A DNA stretch of 54,590 nt from Streptomyces oryzae (GCF_017676365.1 NZ_JADKMA010000022.1:1-54590); one strand, 5' to 3'; shown: positions 38,099 to 47,902, numbered from the stretch's first letter. Translations and numbers: made by a program. The notes: a model not told the origin generated them from the letters alone.

Positions 38099-39358
38099 TC
38101 ACGAAGCCGTCAGCGCGGAGCGCAGCAGCTCCGCGGTCTGGGCGATCTGCCACTCGCGCGCGCCCAGCGCGCGCAGCGCGCCCGAGACGGACTCCACCGT
38201 CACCTCCGCCGGCGGCTCCCAGCACAGGCGCCGCACCGTGTCCGGGGTCAGCAGATTCTCCTGCGGCAGATTCAGCTCTTCCGCGTGCTGGGTGACGGCG
38301 GCCCGCGCCGCGGCCAGCCGGGCCGCGGCGGCCGGGTCCTTGTCGGCCCAGGAGCGGGGCGGCGGCGGGCCGTTGGTGGCCTGCGACTGCTGCGGCAGCT
38401 CCTCCTCCGGCAGCGCACGGGCCCGCTCGACCGCCGCCTGCCACTGGTCGAGCTGCTTGCGGCCCACCCGCTGGCCGAAGCCGGGCAGCGCGGCCAGCGC
38501 CCTGGCGTTCGGCGGCATGGCCAGCGCCGCCTCCACGATCGCCGCGTCGGACAGCACCTTGCCCGGTGACACATCCCGCCTGCGCGCCACCGCGTCCCGC
38601 GCCTGCCACAGCTCCCGTACGACGGCCATCTGCCGGCGCCTGCGCACCTTGTGCATGCCCGAGGTGCGCCGCCAGGGGTCCTTGCGCGGCGGTGGGACCG
38701 GCGCGGCGGCGATGGCCGCGAACTCCTCCTGGGCCCACTCCAGCTTCCCCTGCCGGGACAGCTCCTGCTCCAGCGCGTCCCGCAGATCCACCAGCAGCTC
38801 CACGTCGAGCGCGGCGTACCGCAGCCAGGGGTCGGGCAGCGGGCGGGTGGACCAGTCCACGGCGGAGTGCCCCTTCTCCAGGGCGTAGCCGAGCACGTTC
38901 TCCACCATCGCGCCCAGCCCCACCCGCGCGAAGCCGGCGAGCCGCCCGGCCAGCTCGGTGTCGAAGAGCCGCGTGGGCCGCATACCTATTTCCCGCAGAC
39001 ACGGCAGATCCTGGCTGGCGGCGTGCAGCACCCACTCGGTGCCGGCGAGCGCCGCGTCCAGCGCCGACAGATCGGGGCAGGCGACCGGGTCGATCAGCGC
39101 GGTGCCTGCCCCGTCGCGGCGCAGTTGAACCAGATAGGCCCGCTGTCCGTACCGATAGCCGGACGCGCGCTCGGCGTCGACGGCCACCGGGCCGCTGCCC
39201 GTGGCAAAGGCGCCGGTCACCTGCGCCAGCTCCTCGGGCGTCACGGTGACAGGCGGGATGCCCTCGCGTGGTTCCAGGAGTGGGACCGGCGCCGGGGCGG
39301 AGTCCTGGAGGGGGGCCTGAGCTGCGGATGCTGATGCGGTCTCTTGGGCGTCGGTCAC
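38099..39358 (-). CDS. rnd: ribonuclease D-type 3'-5' exonuclease
   Basis: 419 aa. The DEDDy exonuclease domain shows D61 and E63 in VAVDAERASG, Asp in LHAASQDLPCLREIG and Tyr/Asp in RYAALDVELLVDL. An HRDC domain follows (about 220-300: RRRQMAVVRELWQARDAVARRRDVSPGKVL, LAALPGFGQR), and a C-terminal second HRDC-like part. Family role: 3' trimming of tRNA and other small RNA. An Ala/Pro-rich N-terminus of about 35 residues is actinobacterial. Single gene. Confidence 0.9.
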   Translation of the reverse strand: MTDAQETASASAAQAPLQDSAPAPVPLLEPREGIPPVTVTPEELAQVTGAFATGSGPVAVDAERASGYRYGQRAYLVQLRRDGAGTALIDPVACPDLSALDAALAGTEWVLHAASQDLPCLREIGMRPTRLFDTELAGRLAGFARVGLGAMVENVLGYALEKGHSAVDWSTRPLPDPWLRYAALDVELLVDLRDALEQELSRQGKLEWAQEEFAAIAAAPVPPPRKDPWRRTSGMHKVRRRRQMAVVRELWQARDAVARRRDVSPGKVLSDAAIVEAALAMPPNARALAALPGFGQRVGRKQLDQWQAAVERARALPEEELPQQSQATNGPPPPRSWADKDPAAAARLAAARAAVTQHAEELNLPQENLLTPDTVRRLCWEPPAEVTVESVSGALRALGAREWQIAQTAELLRSALTAS

Positions 39359-39490
39359 CAGTCAAGGGTATCCGCGCGCACCCAATGGCGAACGCCCGCC
39401 GACGGAACGTTACGTCGACGGGCGTCCGGAAAGCGGAAGCGTGGGGGGAGGACGGAGCGGAACCGGAGAGTAGGGGGGCAGGGGCCGAGG

Positions 39491-40171
39491 TCAGTGGATG
39501 ATGCCCGTCCGCAGTGCGACGGCGACCATGCCCGCGCGGTCGCCGGTGCCCAGCTTGCGGGCGATCCGGGCGAGGTGGCTCTTGACGGTGAGTGCCGAGA
39601 GGCCCATGGAGACGCCGATCGCCTTGTTCGACTGGCCCTCGGCGACCAGGCGCAGCACCTCGACCTCGCGCCCCGACAGCTCCCGGTAGCCGCCCGGATG
39701 GCCCGGACCGCCGGGTCCGCCGCCCGGCCTGCGGTGCATCCGCGCGGCAGCGGCGGCGCCGATGGGTGCAGCACCGTGCCGGGTGGGCAGCGGGCCGCCC
39801 AGGTTGGTGCGGGTGCCGGTGACGACGTAGCCCTTGACGCCGCCGGCCAGTGCGTTGCGTACGGCGCCGATGTCGTCGGCGGCGGAGAGCGCCAGGCCGT
39901 TGGGCCAGCCCGCCGCTCTGGTCTCGGACAGCAGGCTGAGCCCGGAGCCGTCGGGCAGGTGGACGTCGGCCACGCAGATGTCGCGTGGGTTGCCGATTCG
40001 GGGACGGGCCTCCGCGATGGACGACGCCTCGATCACGTCCCGTACTCCGAGAGCCCACAGGTGGCGGGTCACGGTGGAACGGACGCGGGGGTCGGCCACG
40101 ACGACCATGGCCGTCGGCTTGTTCGGGCGGTAGGCGACCAGGCTTGTGGGGTGCTCAAGGAGAACAGACAC
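39491..40171 (-). CDS. orphan LuxR-type response regulator
   Basis: 226 aa from the GTG at 40171, with AGGAGG 4-5 bases upstream; a GTG at 40264 would add an unstructured 31 residues. Receiver domain: AMVVVADPRVRSTV, phospho-acceptor-like Asp in CVADVHLPDGSG, LALSAADD and GVKGYVVTG (the conserved Lys). A Gly/Pro/Arg-rich linker (RRPGGGPGGPGHPGG) leads to a LuxR HTH (LSGREVEVLRLVAEGQSNKAIGVSMGLSALTVKSHLARI). The usual pair of acidic residues near the N-terminus is reduced to one (ADP), and no histidine kinase is adjacent, so phosphorylation control is doubtful. Conserved next to RNase D and DUF3000 in Streptomyces, as I recall. Confidence 0.85.
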   Translation of the reverse strand: MSVLLEHPTSLVAYRPNKPTAMVVVADPRVRSTVTRHLWALGVRDVIEASSIAEARPRIGNPRDICVADVHLPDGSGLSLLSETRAAGWPNGLALSAADDIGAVRNALAGGVKGYVVTGTRTNLGGPLPTRHGAAPIGAAAAARMHRRPGGGPGGPGHPGGYRELSGREVEVLRLVAEGQSNKAIGVSMGLSALTVKSHLARIARKLGTGDRAGMVAVALRTGIIH

Positions 40172-40349
40172 CGGGCCTCCTGAGGGAGTGGCTGTGGGGG
40201 ACGGAACCGAACGAGTCGGGTATTCCGTGTGAAGGGTCACAGACTCCTTCGGCACCTTCTCCACACCGCTTTAGAGAAAGATCACGAATTAGTGACCCGA
40301 ATTTCCACAATCCGGTTTCCTTGGTCATTTTCCGTAGCCAAAAGATTCC

Positions 40350-40410
40350 TTTGTCTACACAGAGACCGGCCGGGCGGTGACCGGAATTGTGCAGCGTCTT
40401 TGTAGACAAA
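40350..40410. promoter_or_regulatory. inverted repeat in an AT-rich intergenic region
   Basis: TTTGTCTACA at 40350-40359 is an exact inverted repeat of TGTAGACAAA at 40401-40410, 41 bases apart. It lies in the 312-base gap 40172-40483, whose part from 40262 to 40360 is strikingly AT-rich for this chromosome. Placed upstream of the orphan regulator, it could bind a regulator at two half-sites or form a loop. No gene is seen in the gap. Confidence 0.5.
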
Positions 40411-40411
40411 A

Positions 40412-40452
40412 CGCCGCACCCCGGCGGGAGCGGCTCCCGCCGGGGTGCGGCG
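40412..40452 (-). terminator. terminator after the DUF3000 gene
   Basis: A perfect 19-bp stem (CGCCGCACCCCGGCGGGAG and its complement) around a three-base loop CGG, 32 bases past the DUF3000 stop on the minus strand. Confidence 0.85.
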
Positions 40453-40483
40453 ATGAAGAAGCTGAGGCGCCAGGGGCGAAGGG

Positions 40484-41155
40484 CTAGCGCGGGCCCCTGC
40501 GCTGCGGCAGCTGGACGACGGAGGAGCCGTCGCCCGTCTCGGGCGGCAACCCCGCGCACTGGCAGAGGAGTTCGCACCAGGCGGTCAGATGCGCGGCGGC
40601 GTCCGGGGTGCTGCCCTCGGGCGTCCAGCTCGCCCGGATCTCCAGCAGCTCCTCCGCGGCACGCTCCGCCAGCCCGCCGAAGAAGGCCGAGCTGGACCGC
40701 GTGACCGTACCGCTCGGCTCCCCGTACCCGGCGCCGCGCGCCTCCAGCGCTCCGGTCAGCCAGGTCCAGGTGACCTCGGGCAGCAGCGGGTCACCGGCGA
40801 TCTCCGGCTCCAGCTCGGCCCGGACCAGCGTGACCACGCGGAAGGTGCCGTGCCACGACTCCTGGCCCTGCGGGTCGTGCAGCAGCACGAACCGCCCGTC
40901 GGCCAGTTCGGTGTCCGCGTCGTCAGGGTCCGCCACGGCCGCCTCCAGTGCGAACGAGTACGGCGCCAGCCGCCGGGGCGGAGGGAGGGTGGCGAGCCGG
41001 ATCTCGGGGCGCGGGCGGGTCTCGTTCAGCGCCGCGACAGCCGCCCGGAAAGGCGGCGGCACCGAGTCCCCGCCCCCTCCGCCGGAGCCTTGCGTCCCGC
41101 TGGTCTCTTCCACTCCGCCGGAGCCTCCCGCCTTCGCCGCCCGAGCCGCAGTCAT
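40484..41155 (-). CDS. DUF3000 family protein
   Basis: 223 aa; ATG at 41155. I recognise it as the actinobacterial DUF3000 family by position (between hemE and the RNase D region) and by segments such as PPPFRAAVAALNETRPRPEI, RFVLLHDPQGQESWHGTFRVV, RAELEPEIAGDPLLPEVTWTWL and a C-terminal helix with CELLCQCAGLPP. Function unknown; soluble, without signal peptide. The Gly/Ser-rich first 30 residues are probably disordered. Divergent from hemE with a 73-base shared promoter region. Confidence 0.75.
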   Translation of the reverse strand: MTAARAAKAGGSGGVEETSGTQGSGGGGGDSVPPPFRAAVAALNETRPRPEIRLATLPPPRRLAPYSFALEAAVADPDDADTELADGRFVLLHDPQGQESWHGTFRVVTLVRAELEPEIAGDPLLPEVTWTWLTGALEARGAGYGEPSGTVTRSSSAFFGGLAERAAEELLEIRASWTPEGSTPDAAAHLTAWCELLCQCAGLPPETGDGSSVVQLPQRRGPR

Positions 41156-41228
41156 GGGCCGAAGAGTAGGCGGACGGCGGGCTTCAGGCTGGTAGGGACA
41201 CCCCATTAGGCCATGGGAGACTTCGGGT

Positions 41229-42326
41229 GTGAGTGGAAACGACCGCCCCGAGGGCCAGCCGACGCAGACACCGAACCCCGCAGCGAGCGCCGTGGCGGAT
41301 ACGGCGTCTTCTCCGTTCCTCCGCGCGTGCCGCCGCGAGCCGGTGCCGCACACACCGGTGTGGTTCATGCGCCAGGCCGGCCGCTCGCTGCCCGAGTACC
41401 ACAAGGTACGCGAGGGCATCACGATGCTGGACTCGTGCACGCGGCCAGAGCTCGTCGCCGAGATCACCCTGCAGCCCGTGCGCCGGCACAAGGTGGACGC
41501 CGCGGTCTACTACAGCGACATCGTCGTCCCCCTCAGGGCCATCGGCGTCGACCTCGACATCAAGCCGGGCGTCGGCCCCGTGGTGGAGAAGCCGATCCGC
41601 ACCCGCGCCGACCTGGAGCGGCTGCGGCCGCTGGACCCCGAGGACGTCTCGTACGTCACCGAGGCCGTCGGCATCCTGACCCGAGAGCTGGGCGCCACTC
41701 CGCTCATCGGCTTCGCCGGGGCGCCCTTCACCCTGGCCAGCTATCTGATCGAGGGCGGGCCCTCGAAGAACCATGAGCGCACCAAGGCGCTGATGTACGG
41801 GGACCCGGAGCTGTGGGCCGAACTGCTGGACCGGCTCGCGGACATCACCGCCGCCTTCTTGAAGGTGCAGATCGAGGCCGGTGCCGCCGCGGTGCAGCTC
41901 TTCGACTCGTGGGCCGGCGCGCTCGCCCCGGAGGACTACCGGCGCACTGTCCTGCCCGCCTCGCGGAAGGTCTTCGAGGCCGTCTCCGGCTACGGGGTGC
42001 CGCGCATCCACTTCGGTGTCGGCACCGGTGAACTGCTCGGCCTCATGGGAGAGGCCGGGGCCGATGTCGTCGGCGCCGACTGGCGGGTGCCGGTCGACGA
42101 GGCCGCACGCCGCGTGGGCCCCGGCAAGGCGATCCAGGGCAACCTGGACCCGGCCGTCCTCTTCGCCCCGCGCCCGGCCGTGGAACGGCAAGCCGCCCGC
42201 ATCCTGGAAGCCGCACGGGGGCTGGAGGGCCACATCTTCAACCTGGGCCACGGGGTGCTGCCCCAGACGGACCCCCAGGCCCTGACGGACCTGGTGGCGT
42301 ACGTCCACGAGCACAGCCGCCGCTGA
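41229..42326 (+). CDS. hemE: uroporphyrinogen decarboxylase
   Basis: 365 aa from GTG. Decarboxylates uroporphyrinogen III to coproporphyrinogen III in haem synthesis. Signature 1 PVWFMRQAGRSLPEY (binding-site Arg) near residue 44 and signature 2 GFAGAPFTLASYLIEGG near 160; also YYSDIVVPL with the catalytic Asp, VQLFDSWAGAL and FNLGHGVLP. Full length. Two downstream haem genes (cgoX, hemQ) are in the same orientation about 1.5 kb further on, separated by a minus-strand flavoprotein gene. Confidence 0.96.
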   Translation: MSGNDRPEGQPTQTPNPAASAVADTASSPFLRACRREPVPHTPVWFMRQAGRSLPEYHKVREGITMLDSCTRPELVAEITLQPVRRHKVDAAVYYSDIVVPLRAIGVDLDIKPGVGPVVEKPIRTRADLERLRPLDPEDVSYVTEAVGILTRELGATPLIGFAGAPFTLASYLIEGGPSKNHERTKALMYGDPELWAELLDRLADITAAFLKVQIEAGAAAVQLFDSWAGALAPEDYRRTVLPASRKVFEAVSGYGVPRIHFGVGTGELLGLMGEAGADVVGADWRVPVDEAARRVGPGKAIQGNLDPAVLFAPRPAVERQAARILEAARGLEGHIFNLGHGVLPQTDPQALTDLVAYVHEHSRR

Positions 42327-42350
42327 GGGCGTTCGCGCCGGCCGCGGCTG

Positions 42351-43742
42351 TCAGCCCGCCCGTACAGCGGCCGCGGCCTTGCGGGCGGCGATCAGCACCG
42401 GGTCCCACACGGGGCTGAACGGCGGCGCGTAGCCCAGGTCGAGGGCGGTCATCTGTTCCACCGTCATGCCCGCGTGCAACGCGACAGCCGCGATGTCGAC
42501 CCGCTTCCCCGCATTCTCGCGGCCCACGATCTGGACGCCGAGCAGCCGCCCCGAGCGGTGCTCGGCCAGCATCTTGACGTGGATGGGCTGGGTGCCGGGG
42601 TAGTAGCCGGCCCGGGTGGTGGACTCGATCACCACACTGGCGAAGCGGAGCCCCACGGCGGCGGCCTGCGCCTCCAGCAGCCCGGTCCTGGCGATCTCCA
42701 GATCGCACACCTTGCTGACCGCCGTGCCCACCACCCCGGGAAAGGTGGCGTAGCCGCCGCCGATGTTGGCCCCGATGATCTGCCCGTGCTTGTTGGCGTG
42801 CGTGCCCAGCGGTACGTGCTGGGGGCGGCCGGAGACGAGGTTGAGGACTTCCACGCAGTCGCCGCCCGCCCAGATGTTCTCCTGGCCGCGTACCCGCATC
42901 GCCAGGTCGGTCAGCAGCCCGCCTGAGGCGCCCAGCGGCAGCCCCGCCTCGCGGGCCAGCGCGGTCGCGGGTCGTACGCCGAGGCCCAGCACGACCACGT
43001 CCGCCGGGTACTCGGCGTCCTCCGTCACCACGGCGCGGGCCCGCCCCTGCTCGTCGGTGCGGATCTCCGTGACGGCGGCGCCCAGCACCGTCTCGATGTC
43101 CATCGAGCACATCGCCTCGTGCACCAGCTTGCCCATGTCGGGGTCGAGGGTGGACATCGGCTGCTCGGCCTTCTCCAGCACCGTCACCTCGTAGCCGCGC
43201 TTCACGAACGCCTCGGCCATCTCGACGCCGATGTAGCCGGCGCCGACCACGACAGCCCGGCGCCGGGAGTCACCGCCGGGCTCCACCAGGCGCTCCAGCG
43301 AGTCCAGCAACTCCTGGCCGTCGTCCAGCGTCTGCACCCCGTACACGCCCTCGGCGTCGATCCCGGGCAGCGGCGGGCGCACCGGGACGGCGCCGGTGGC
43401 CAGCACCAGCTGGTCGTACCCCTCCCAGCGCTCGGTGCCCTCCGGGTCCCGCACCCGTACCCGCTGCCCGGCCACGTCCAGCTCGACGGCCTCGGTACGC
43501 ATCCGCAGATCGACACCGAGCGAGCGGTGCTCCTCGGGCGAGCGGGCGATCAGGCTGTCGCGCTCGGGCACGTCGCCGGACACCCAGTACGGGATGCCGC
43601 AGGCGGAGTACGAGGAGAAGCTGCCCCGCTCGAAGGCCACGATCTCCAGCTCCTCGGGCCCTTTGAGCCTGCGGGCCTGCGCCGCGGCGGACATCCCCGT
43701 CGCGTCCCCGCCGATGACCACCATCCGCTCCGCTGCCGCCAT
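42351..43742 (-). CDS. CoA-disulfide-reductase-like FAD/NAD(P) oxidoreductase
   Basis: 463 aa; ATG 43742 chosen for AAAGGAG upstream. Class III pyridine nucleotide-disulfide oxidoreductase: FAD site VVIGGDATGMSAAAQARRL, redox Cys48 in SYSACGIPYWVSG as in CoA-disulfide reductases and NADH oxidases, NAD site AVVVGAGYIGVEMAEAFVKRG, second FAD motif ENIWAGGDCVEV, and a C-terminal dimerisation domain (RLLGVQIVG). It probably reduces a low-molecular-weight disulfide, persulfide or oxygen. Lies inside the haem gene cluster but on the opposite strand, so it is probably unrelated. Confidence 0.87.
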   Translation of the reverse strand: MAAAERMVVIGGDATGMSAAAQARRLKGPEELEIVAFERGSFSSYSACGIPYWVSGDVPERDSLIARSPEEHRSLGVDLRMRTEAVELDVAGQRVRVRDPEGTERWEGYDQLVLATGAVPVRPPLPGIDAEGVYGVQTLDDGQELLDSLERLVEPGGDSRRRAVVVGAGYIGVEMAEAFVKRGYEVTVLEKAEQPMSTLDPDMGKLVHEAMCSMDIETVLGAAVTEIRTDEQGRARAVVTEDAEYPADVVVLGLGVRPATALAREAGLPLGASGGLLTDLAMRVRGQENIWAGGDCVEVLNLVSGRPQHVPLGTHANKHGQIIGANIGGGYATFPGVVGTAVSKVCDLEIARTGLLEAQAAAVGLRFASVVIESTTRAGYYPGTQPIHVKMLAEHRSGRLLGVQIVGRENAGKRVDIAAVALHAGMTVEQMTALDLGYAPPFSPVWDPVLIAARKAAAAVRAG

Positions 43743-43846
43743 CGCGGACGCTCCTTTCACCGAGCGGACCCTGCCGCCCACCGGACGTGCTGCCACTGAC
43801 AGGGCCCACGCTATGCGCCCGGTACCGTTCTGCGAGACTTGCCGAT

Positions 43847-45277
43847 ATGCACGTACTTGTCATCGGGGGCGGAATCTCCGGGCTGGCCGCCGCGTACCAA
43901 CTGCTGGCGTCCGGCGCGCGGGTGACCGTGCTGGAGGCCGGCGCCCGGCTCGGCGGCAAGCTGCGTGCGGGCAGCATCGCCGGTACGGCCGCCGTCGATC
44001 TGGGCGCCGAGTCGATGCTGGCCCGCCGGCCCGAGGCCGTGGACCTGGCGCGCGCCGTAGGGCTCGGCGACCGGCTCCAGCCCCCGTCCGTCTCCGGGGG
44101 CGCCATCTGGACGCGCGGCGCCGTACGCCCCATGCCCAAGGGTCACCTGATGGGCGTACCCGGCGACCCGGCAGCGCTCGGCGGGGTGCTCTCGCCCGAG
44201 GGGCTGGCCCGGATCGCCGAGGACGGGCGGCTGCCGCGTACCGAGGTCGGCGACGACGTGGCCATCGGCGAGTACGTCGCCCGGCGGCTCGGCCGCGAAG
44301 TGGTCGACCGGCTGGTGGAACCGCTGCTCGGCGGGGTGTACGCAGGTGACGCGTACCGCATCTCGATGCGCGCCGCCGTCCCGCAGCTGTACGAGGCAGC
44401 GCGCGCCGAGCGCTCCCTGCTGGCCGCGGTGCGCGCCGTACAGGACCGCGCCGCCGCACAGCCCGCCTCCCACAGCCCCGTCTTCCTGGGCATCGAGGGC
44501 GGCATCGGGCGGCTGCCGCAGGCCGTGGCCGAGGCGTGCACCGCCAAGGGCGCGGACATCCGGCTGCATACGCCGGTGCGCGAGCTACGGCGCGGGCCCT
44601 CCGGTGTCGGCTGGCTGGCCGTGACCGACGCCGAGGCGCTCAGCGCCGACGCCGTCGTGGTGGCCACCCCCGCACCCGCGGCAGCGCGGCTGCTGGCCCC
44701 GCACGCCCCCGGCGCCGCCGCGCTGCTGGACGAGGTCGAGTACTCCTCGATGGCCCTGGTCACCCTGGCCTTCCGCAGGTCCGAGGCCGACCGTGTCCCG
44801 GACGGCAGCGGCTTCCTGGTGCCCCCCGTGGACGGCCGCGCCATCAAGGCCGCCACCTTCTCCGCGCACAAGTGGAGCTGGGTCGCCGAACAGGACCCCT
44901 CACTCTTCGTGCTGCGCACCTCGCTGGGCCGCTACGGCGAGGAGCAGCTGCTGGAGCGGGACGACGCCGAACTGGTGGAGCTGTCGCTGCGCGACCTGCG
45001 CGCCGCCACCGGGCTGGAAGCGCGCCCCGTCGACACCCTCGTCTCCCGCTGGGACGGCGGCCTGCCGCAGTATCCGGTCGGACACCCCCAGCGCGTCGCC
45101 GCCATCCAGGCGGCCACCGACGCGCTGCCCGGCCTCGCGGTGGCCGGCGCCGTCTACGAGGGCGTGGGCATCCCGGCCTGCGTCGCCAGTGGGCAGCGCG
45201 CGGCCCGGCACGTACTGGAAGCACCCGCATCAGCTGAGTCGGTCAACGAGAACGGTGAGAAGACAAGCCATGAGTGA
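43847..45277 (+). CDS. cgoX: coproporphyrinogen III oxidase (CgoX / HemY type)
   Basis: 476 aa. The ATG at 43847 places the FAD dinucleotide site at the very N-terminus ([32 protein letters not shown]). Other family marks: [68 protein letters not shown] and the C-terminal [17 protein letters not shown]. In Gram-positive bacteria this enzyme oxidises coproporphyrinogen III to coproporphyrin III, a step of the coproporphyrin-dependent haem pathway. The next gene, hemQ, overlaps by 8 bases, supporting that assignment over protoporphyrinogen oxidase. Confidence 0.92.
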   Translation: MHVLVIGGGISGLAAAYQLLASGARVTVLEAGARLGGKLRAGSIAGTAAVDLGAESMLARRPEAVDLARAVGLGDRLQPPSVSGGAIWTRGAVRPMPKGHLMGVPGDPAALGGVLSPEGLARIAEDGRLPRTEVGDDVAIGEYVARRLGREVVDRLVEPLLGGVYAGDAYRISMRAAVPQLYEAARAERSLLAAVRAVQDRAAAQPASHSPVFLGIEGGIGRLPQAVAEACTAKGADIRLHTPVRELRRGPSGVGWLAVTDAEALSADAVVVATPAPAAARLLAPHAPGAAALLDEVEYSSMALVTLAFRRSEADRVPDGSGFLVPPVDGRAIKAATFSAHKWSWVAEQDPSLFVLRTSLGRYGEEQLLERDDAELVELSLRDLRAATGLEARPVDTLVSRWDGGLPQYPVGHPQRVAAIQAATDALPGLAVAGAVYEGVGIPACVASGQRAARHVLEAPASAESVNENGEKTSHE

Positions 45278-45986
45278 GGCACCGCAGAAGTCCCCCAACG
45301 CGGGCAAGAAGGCCAAGGACCTCAACGAGGTCATCCGCTACACCCTCTGGTCGGTCTTCCGGCTGCGCGACGTCCTGCCCGAGGACCGCGCCGGGTACGC
45401 GGACGAGGTGGAGGAGCTGTTCGCCCGGCTCGCCGACAAGGACGTGGTCGTCCGCGGTACGTACGACGTCTCCGGGCTGCGGGCCGACGCCGACCTGATG
45501 ATCTGGTGGCACTCGGAGGACTCCGACGCGCTCCAGGACGCCTACAACCGCCTCCGCCGCACCGAGCTGGGCCGCGCGCTGGAGCCCGTCTGGTCCAACA
45601 TGGCGCTGCACCGCCCCGCCGAATTCAACAAGTCGCACATCCCGGCCTTCCTCGCCGACGAGGAGCCGCGCGCCTACGTGAGCGTCTACCCGTTCGTGCG
45701 CAGCTACGAGTGGTATCTGCTGCCCGACGAGGACCGCCGCCGGATGCTCGCCGACCACGGCAAGATGGCCCGCGGCTTCCCCGACGTGCGGGCCAACACC
45801 GTGCCCGCCTTCTCGCTGGGCGACTACGAGTGGATCCTCGCCTTCGAAGCCGACGAGCTGTACCGCATCGTCGACCTGATGCGGCACCTGCGCGCTTCGG
45901 AAGCGCGCAGGCATGTGAGGGAGGAGATTCCCTTCTTCACGGGGCGCCGCAAGCCGCTGCGCGAGCTGGTCGCGGGGTTGGCTTAG
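45270..45986 (+). CDS. hemQ: coproheme decarboxylase HemQ (ChdC)
   Basis: 238 aa, chlorite-dismutase-like fold. Converts coproheme to haem b, the last step of the coproporphyrin pathway. Starts at ATG 45270 inside the end of cgoX. Motifs: [64 protein letters not shown] with the proximal haem His at about 163, and [14 protein letters not shown]. The catalytic Tyr expected in the [12 protein letters not shown] segment is present. Normal length. Confidence 0.94.
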   Translation: MSEAPQKSPNAGKKAKDLNEVIRYTLWSVFRLRDVLPEDRAGYADEVEELFARLADKDVVVRGTYDVSGLRADADLMIWWHSEDSDALQDAYNRLRRTELGRALEPVWSNMALHRPAEFNKSHIPAFLADEEPRAYVSVYPFVRSYEWYLLPDEDRRRMLADHGKMARGFPDVRANTVPAFSLGDYEWILAFEADELYRIVDLMRHLRASEARRHVREEIPFFTGRRKPLRELVAGLA

Positions 45987-46067
45987 GGCTTGCCCGGGGG
46001 GCTTCTTTCCGGGGAGGGGGTGCCCCTTGGTCGCCGTTGCGGGCTGCGAGTGCCGTTGTGGCTTGTC

Positions 46068-46083
46068 GCGCGGTTCCCCGCGC
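46068..46083 (+). repeat. dispersed intergenic repeat copy
   Basis: GCGCGGTTCCCCGCGC in the 116-base gap between convergent hemQ and the peptidase gene, followed by TCTTTCGGGGCGCG; a variant of the motif at 23824 and 29850. The stem-forming sequence may act as the shared terminator. Confidence 0.6.
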
Positions 46084-46102
46084 TCTTTCGGGGCGCGATT
46101 CC

Positions 46103-47731
46103 TCAGCGGAGTGCCCGCGTGCCGGCGCCCGGCGATGGCTGTTGCCGGGCGCCGGGCTTCGGTTCGGGGCGTGCGGGGCACTCCGCGTCGGACCCGGGGG
46201 TCCTGCCCTCGAAGAGGTACCGCTCGATGTGTGCGTCCGCACAGGGGTTGCCGCCGCTCACCCCGTGATTGCCCGCGCCGCGCTCGGTCACCAGTGAGGA
46301 GCCGGCCAGGCGGCGCCGGGTCTCCAGGGCGCCGGTGTAGGGGGTGGCCGCGTCGCGGGTGGAGGCGACCAGCAGGACGGGAGGGAGCCGGCCCGCGTCG
46401 GCGCGTACCTCCGTCGGCCTGGCCGATTCCGTCTTCCAGTAGGCGCACGGCAGGTTCATCCAGGCGTTCTCCCAGGTGTTGAACGGCGCCACCGCCGCCG
46501 TGGCGGTGTTGTCCCGGTCCCAGCGCGCCCAGTCACGCGGCCAGGGCGCGTCCTGGCACTCGACCGCGTTGTAGACCGCGTTGCCGTTCTCCTCGCTCTT
46601 CGCCTTCTTCATCTTCGGCGCCGCCACCTTCACCAGCGGCCCGGGCTCGCCCCTGCGGAAGTCGGAGAGTGCCTGCGCGTACGGGGCCCAGGCCGCGTCC
46701 GCGTACCCGGTGTCCAGATACGCGGACACCAGCTCCTTGGAGCCGACCGTCCCGCCCGCCGGCTCGCGGTCCACGGCCGCCCGAACCGCGTCGAACGACG
46801 CCTGCACCTGCTGCGGCGTACGCCCGAGCCGGTAGGTGCCGTCGTGCCGGGCGACCCACGACTTCCAGTCGCTCCAGCGCCGCTCGAAGGACCGGTTCTG
46901 GTCGAGGTTGGCCTGATACCACACGTTGTCGGTGGCCGGGTCGACGATGCTGTCCAGCACGAGGCGGCCGACGTGTCCGGGGAAGAGCGTCGCGTAGACG
47001 GAGCCGATGTACGTGCCGTAGGAGACCCCGAGGTAGTTGAGCCGGCGCTGGCCCAGGGCTGCGCGGAGCACATCCAGGTCGCGGGCGTTGTTGGCCGTCG
47101 TGTAGTGCCGCAGCCGGCCCGGCTGCGCCTTGGCGCACCCGGCGGCATAGGCGGCGGCCTTCCGGTTCATGGCCTGTTTGAACGTCCAGGAGGGGTGCTG
47201 GGGGGAGTGGTTGGGGCCCTTGAGGAAGGCTTCCGGGTTCTGGCAGGAGAGCGGTTCGGAGCGCCCGACGCCGCGGGGCGCGTAACCGATGAAGTCGTAG
47301 CGCGCGTTGAGGCGCTTCCACAGCCCGCCGAGCTTCGGATAGAGGGGGAAGTTCATCGCGTTGCCGCCGGGGCCGCCCGGGTTGTAGACGAGCGGGCCCA
47401 GATGGTCCGCGGATCTGCCGGTGGCGCGGGCCCTGCTGACGGTGAGGGAGATCTGCTCACCGTCCGGCCGCGTGTAGTCGACCGGGACCCGGAAGGTGCC
47501 GCACTCGGCGGTCTTCGGCAGGTGCTCGGCGGCCGGGCAGAGCCGCCACCTGATGCCCTCGTCCGCGGCGTCCTCGGCCGCGTCCCGTACCCCGACCGCT
47601 TCCGGCACGCTGCGCGCGGAGGGGGGCGCTCCGTGTGGTGCCTGGGGTGGCGCGGCCGAGGCCGCCGCCGAGGCGGAGACCAGGGTGAGGGCCAGGGCAC
47701 CGACTGTGGAGGGGATCGCTGCTGCGCGCAT
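46103..47731 (-). CDS. secreted tripeptidyl-aminopeptidase-like alpha/beta hydrolase
   Basis: 542 aa; ATG 47731 is chosen because GGGAG lies 5 bases upstream and a Sec signal follows (MRAAAIPSTVGALALTLVSASAAASA). MEROPS S33-type hydrolase: VYNPGGPGGNAMNF oxyanion region, nucleophile elbow GVSYGTYIG (Ser), catalytic Asp in VASTRDAATPYTGA and His in GAGNHGV. The C-terminal cap segment TAP-like domain (ALETRRRLAGSSLVTERG) is typical of Streptomyces tripeptidyl aminopeptidases and SlpD/E. Probably exported and releases short peptides outside the cell. Pro/Gln-rich last 15 residues are disordered. Confidence 0.86.
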   Translation of the reverse strand: MRAAAIPSTVGALALTLVSASAAASAAPPQAPHGAPPSARSVPEAVGVRDAAEDAADEGIRWRLCPAAEHLPKTAECGTFRVPVDYTRPDGEQISLTVSRARATGRSADHLGPLVYNPGGPGGNAMNFPLYPKLGGLWKRLNARYDFIGYAPRGVGRSEPLSCQNPEAFLKGPNHSPQHPSWTFKQAMNRKAAAYAAGCAKAQPGRLRHYTTANNARDLDVLRAALGQRRLNYLGVSYGTYIGSVYATLFPGHVGRLVLDSIVDPATDNVWYQANLDQNRSFERRWSDWKSWVARHDGTYRLGRTPQQVQASFDAVRAAVDREPAGGTVGSKELVSAYLDTGYADAAWAPYAQALSDFRRGEPGPLVKVAAPKMKKAKSEENGNAVYNAVECQDAPWPRDWARWDRDNTATAAVAPFNTWENAWMNLPCAYWKTESARPTEVRADAGRLPPVLLVASTRDAATPYTGALETRRRLAGSSLVTERGAGNHGVSGGNPCADAHIERYLFEGRTPGSDAECPARPEPKPGARQQPSPGAGTRALR

Positions 47732-47902
47732 TGAGGCTCCCGCTGGTCTCGCTGTCGCTCCGTCAGCCATGCCCGTGGCACCGCCGTTCATATTGGATGC
47801 TCAGCGGCTCATACGTAGATGTAAAGCAGCGCCCTCGCGGTGTCGCGGAAGACCCCCCGGATGCGCCGGGGCCCCAGGCTCCGCGGGAAGAGAGCGCCTC
47901 GA

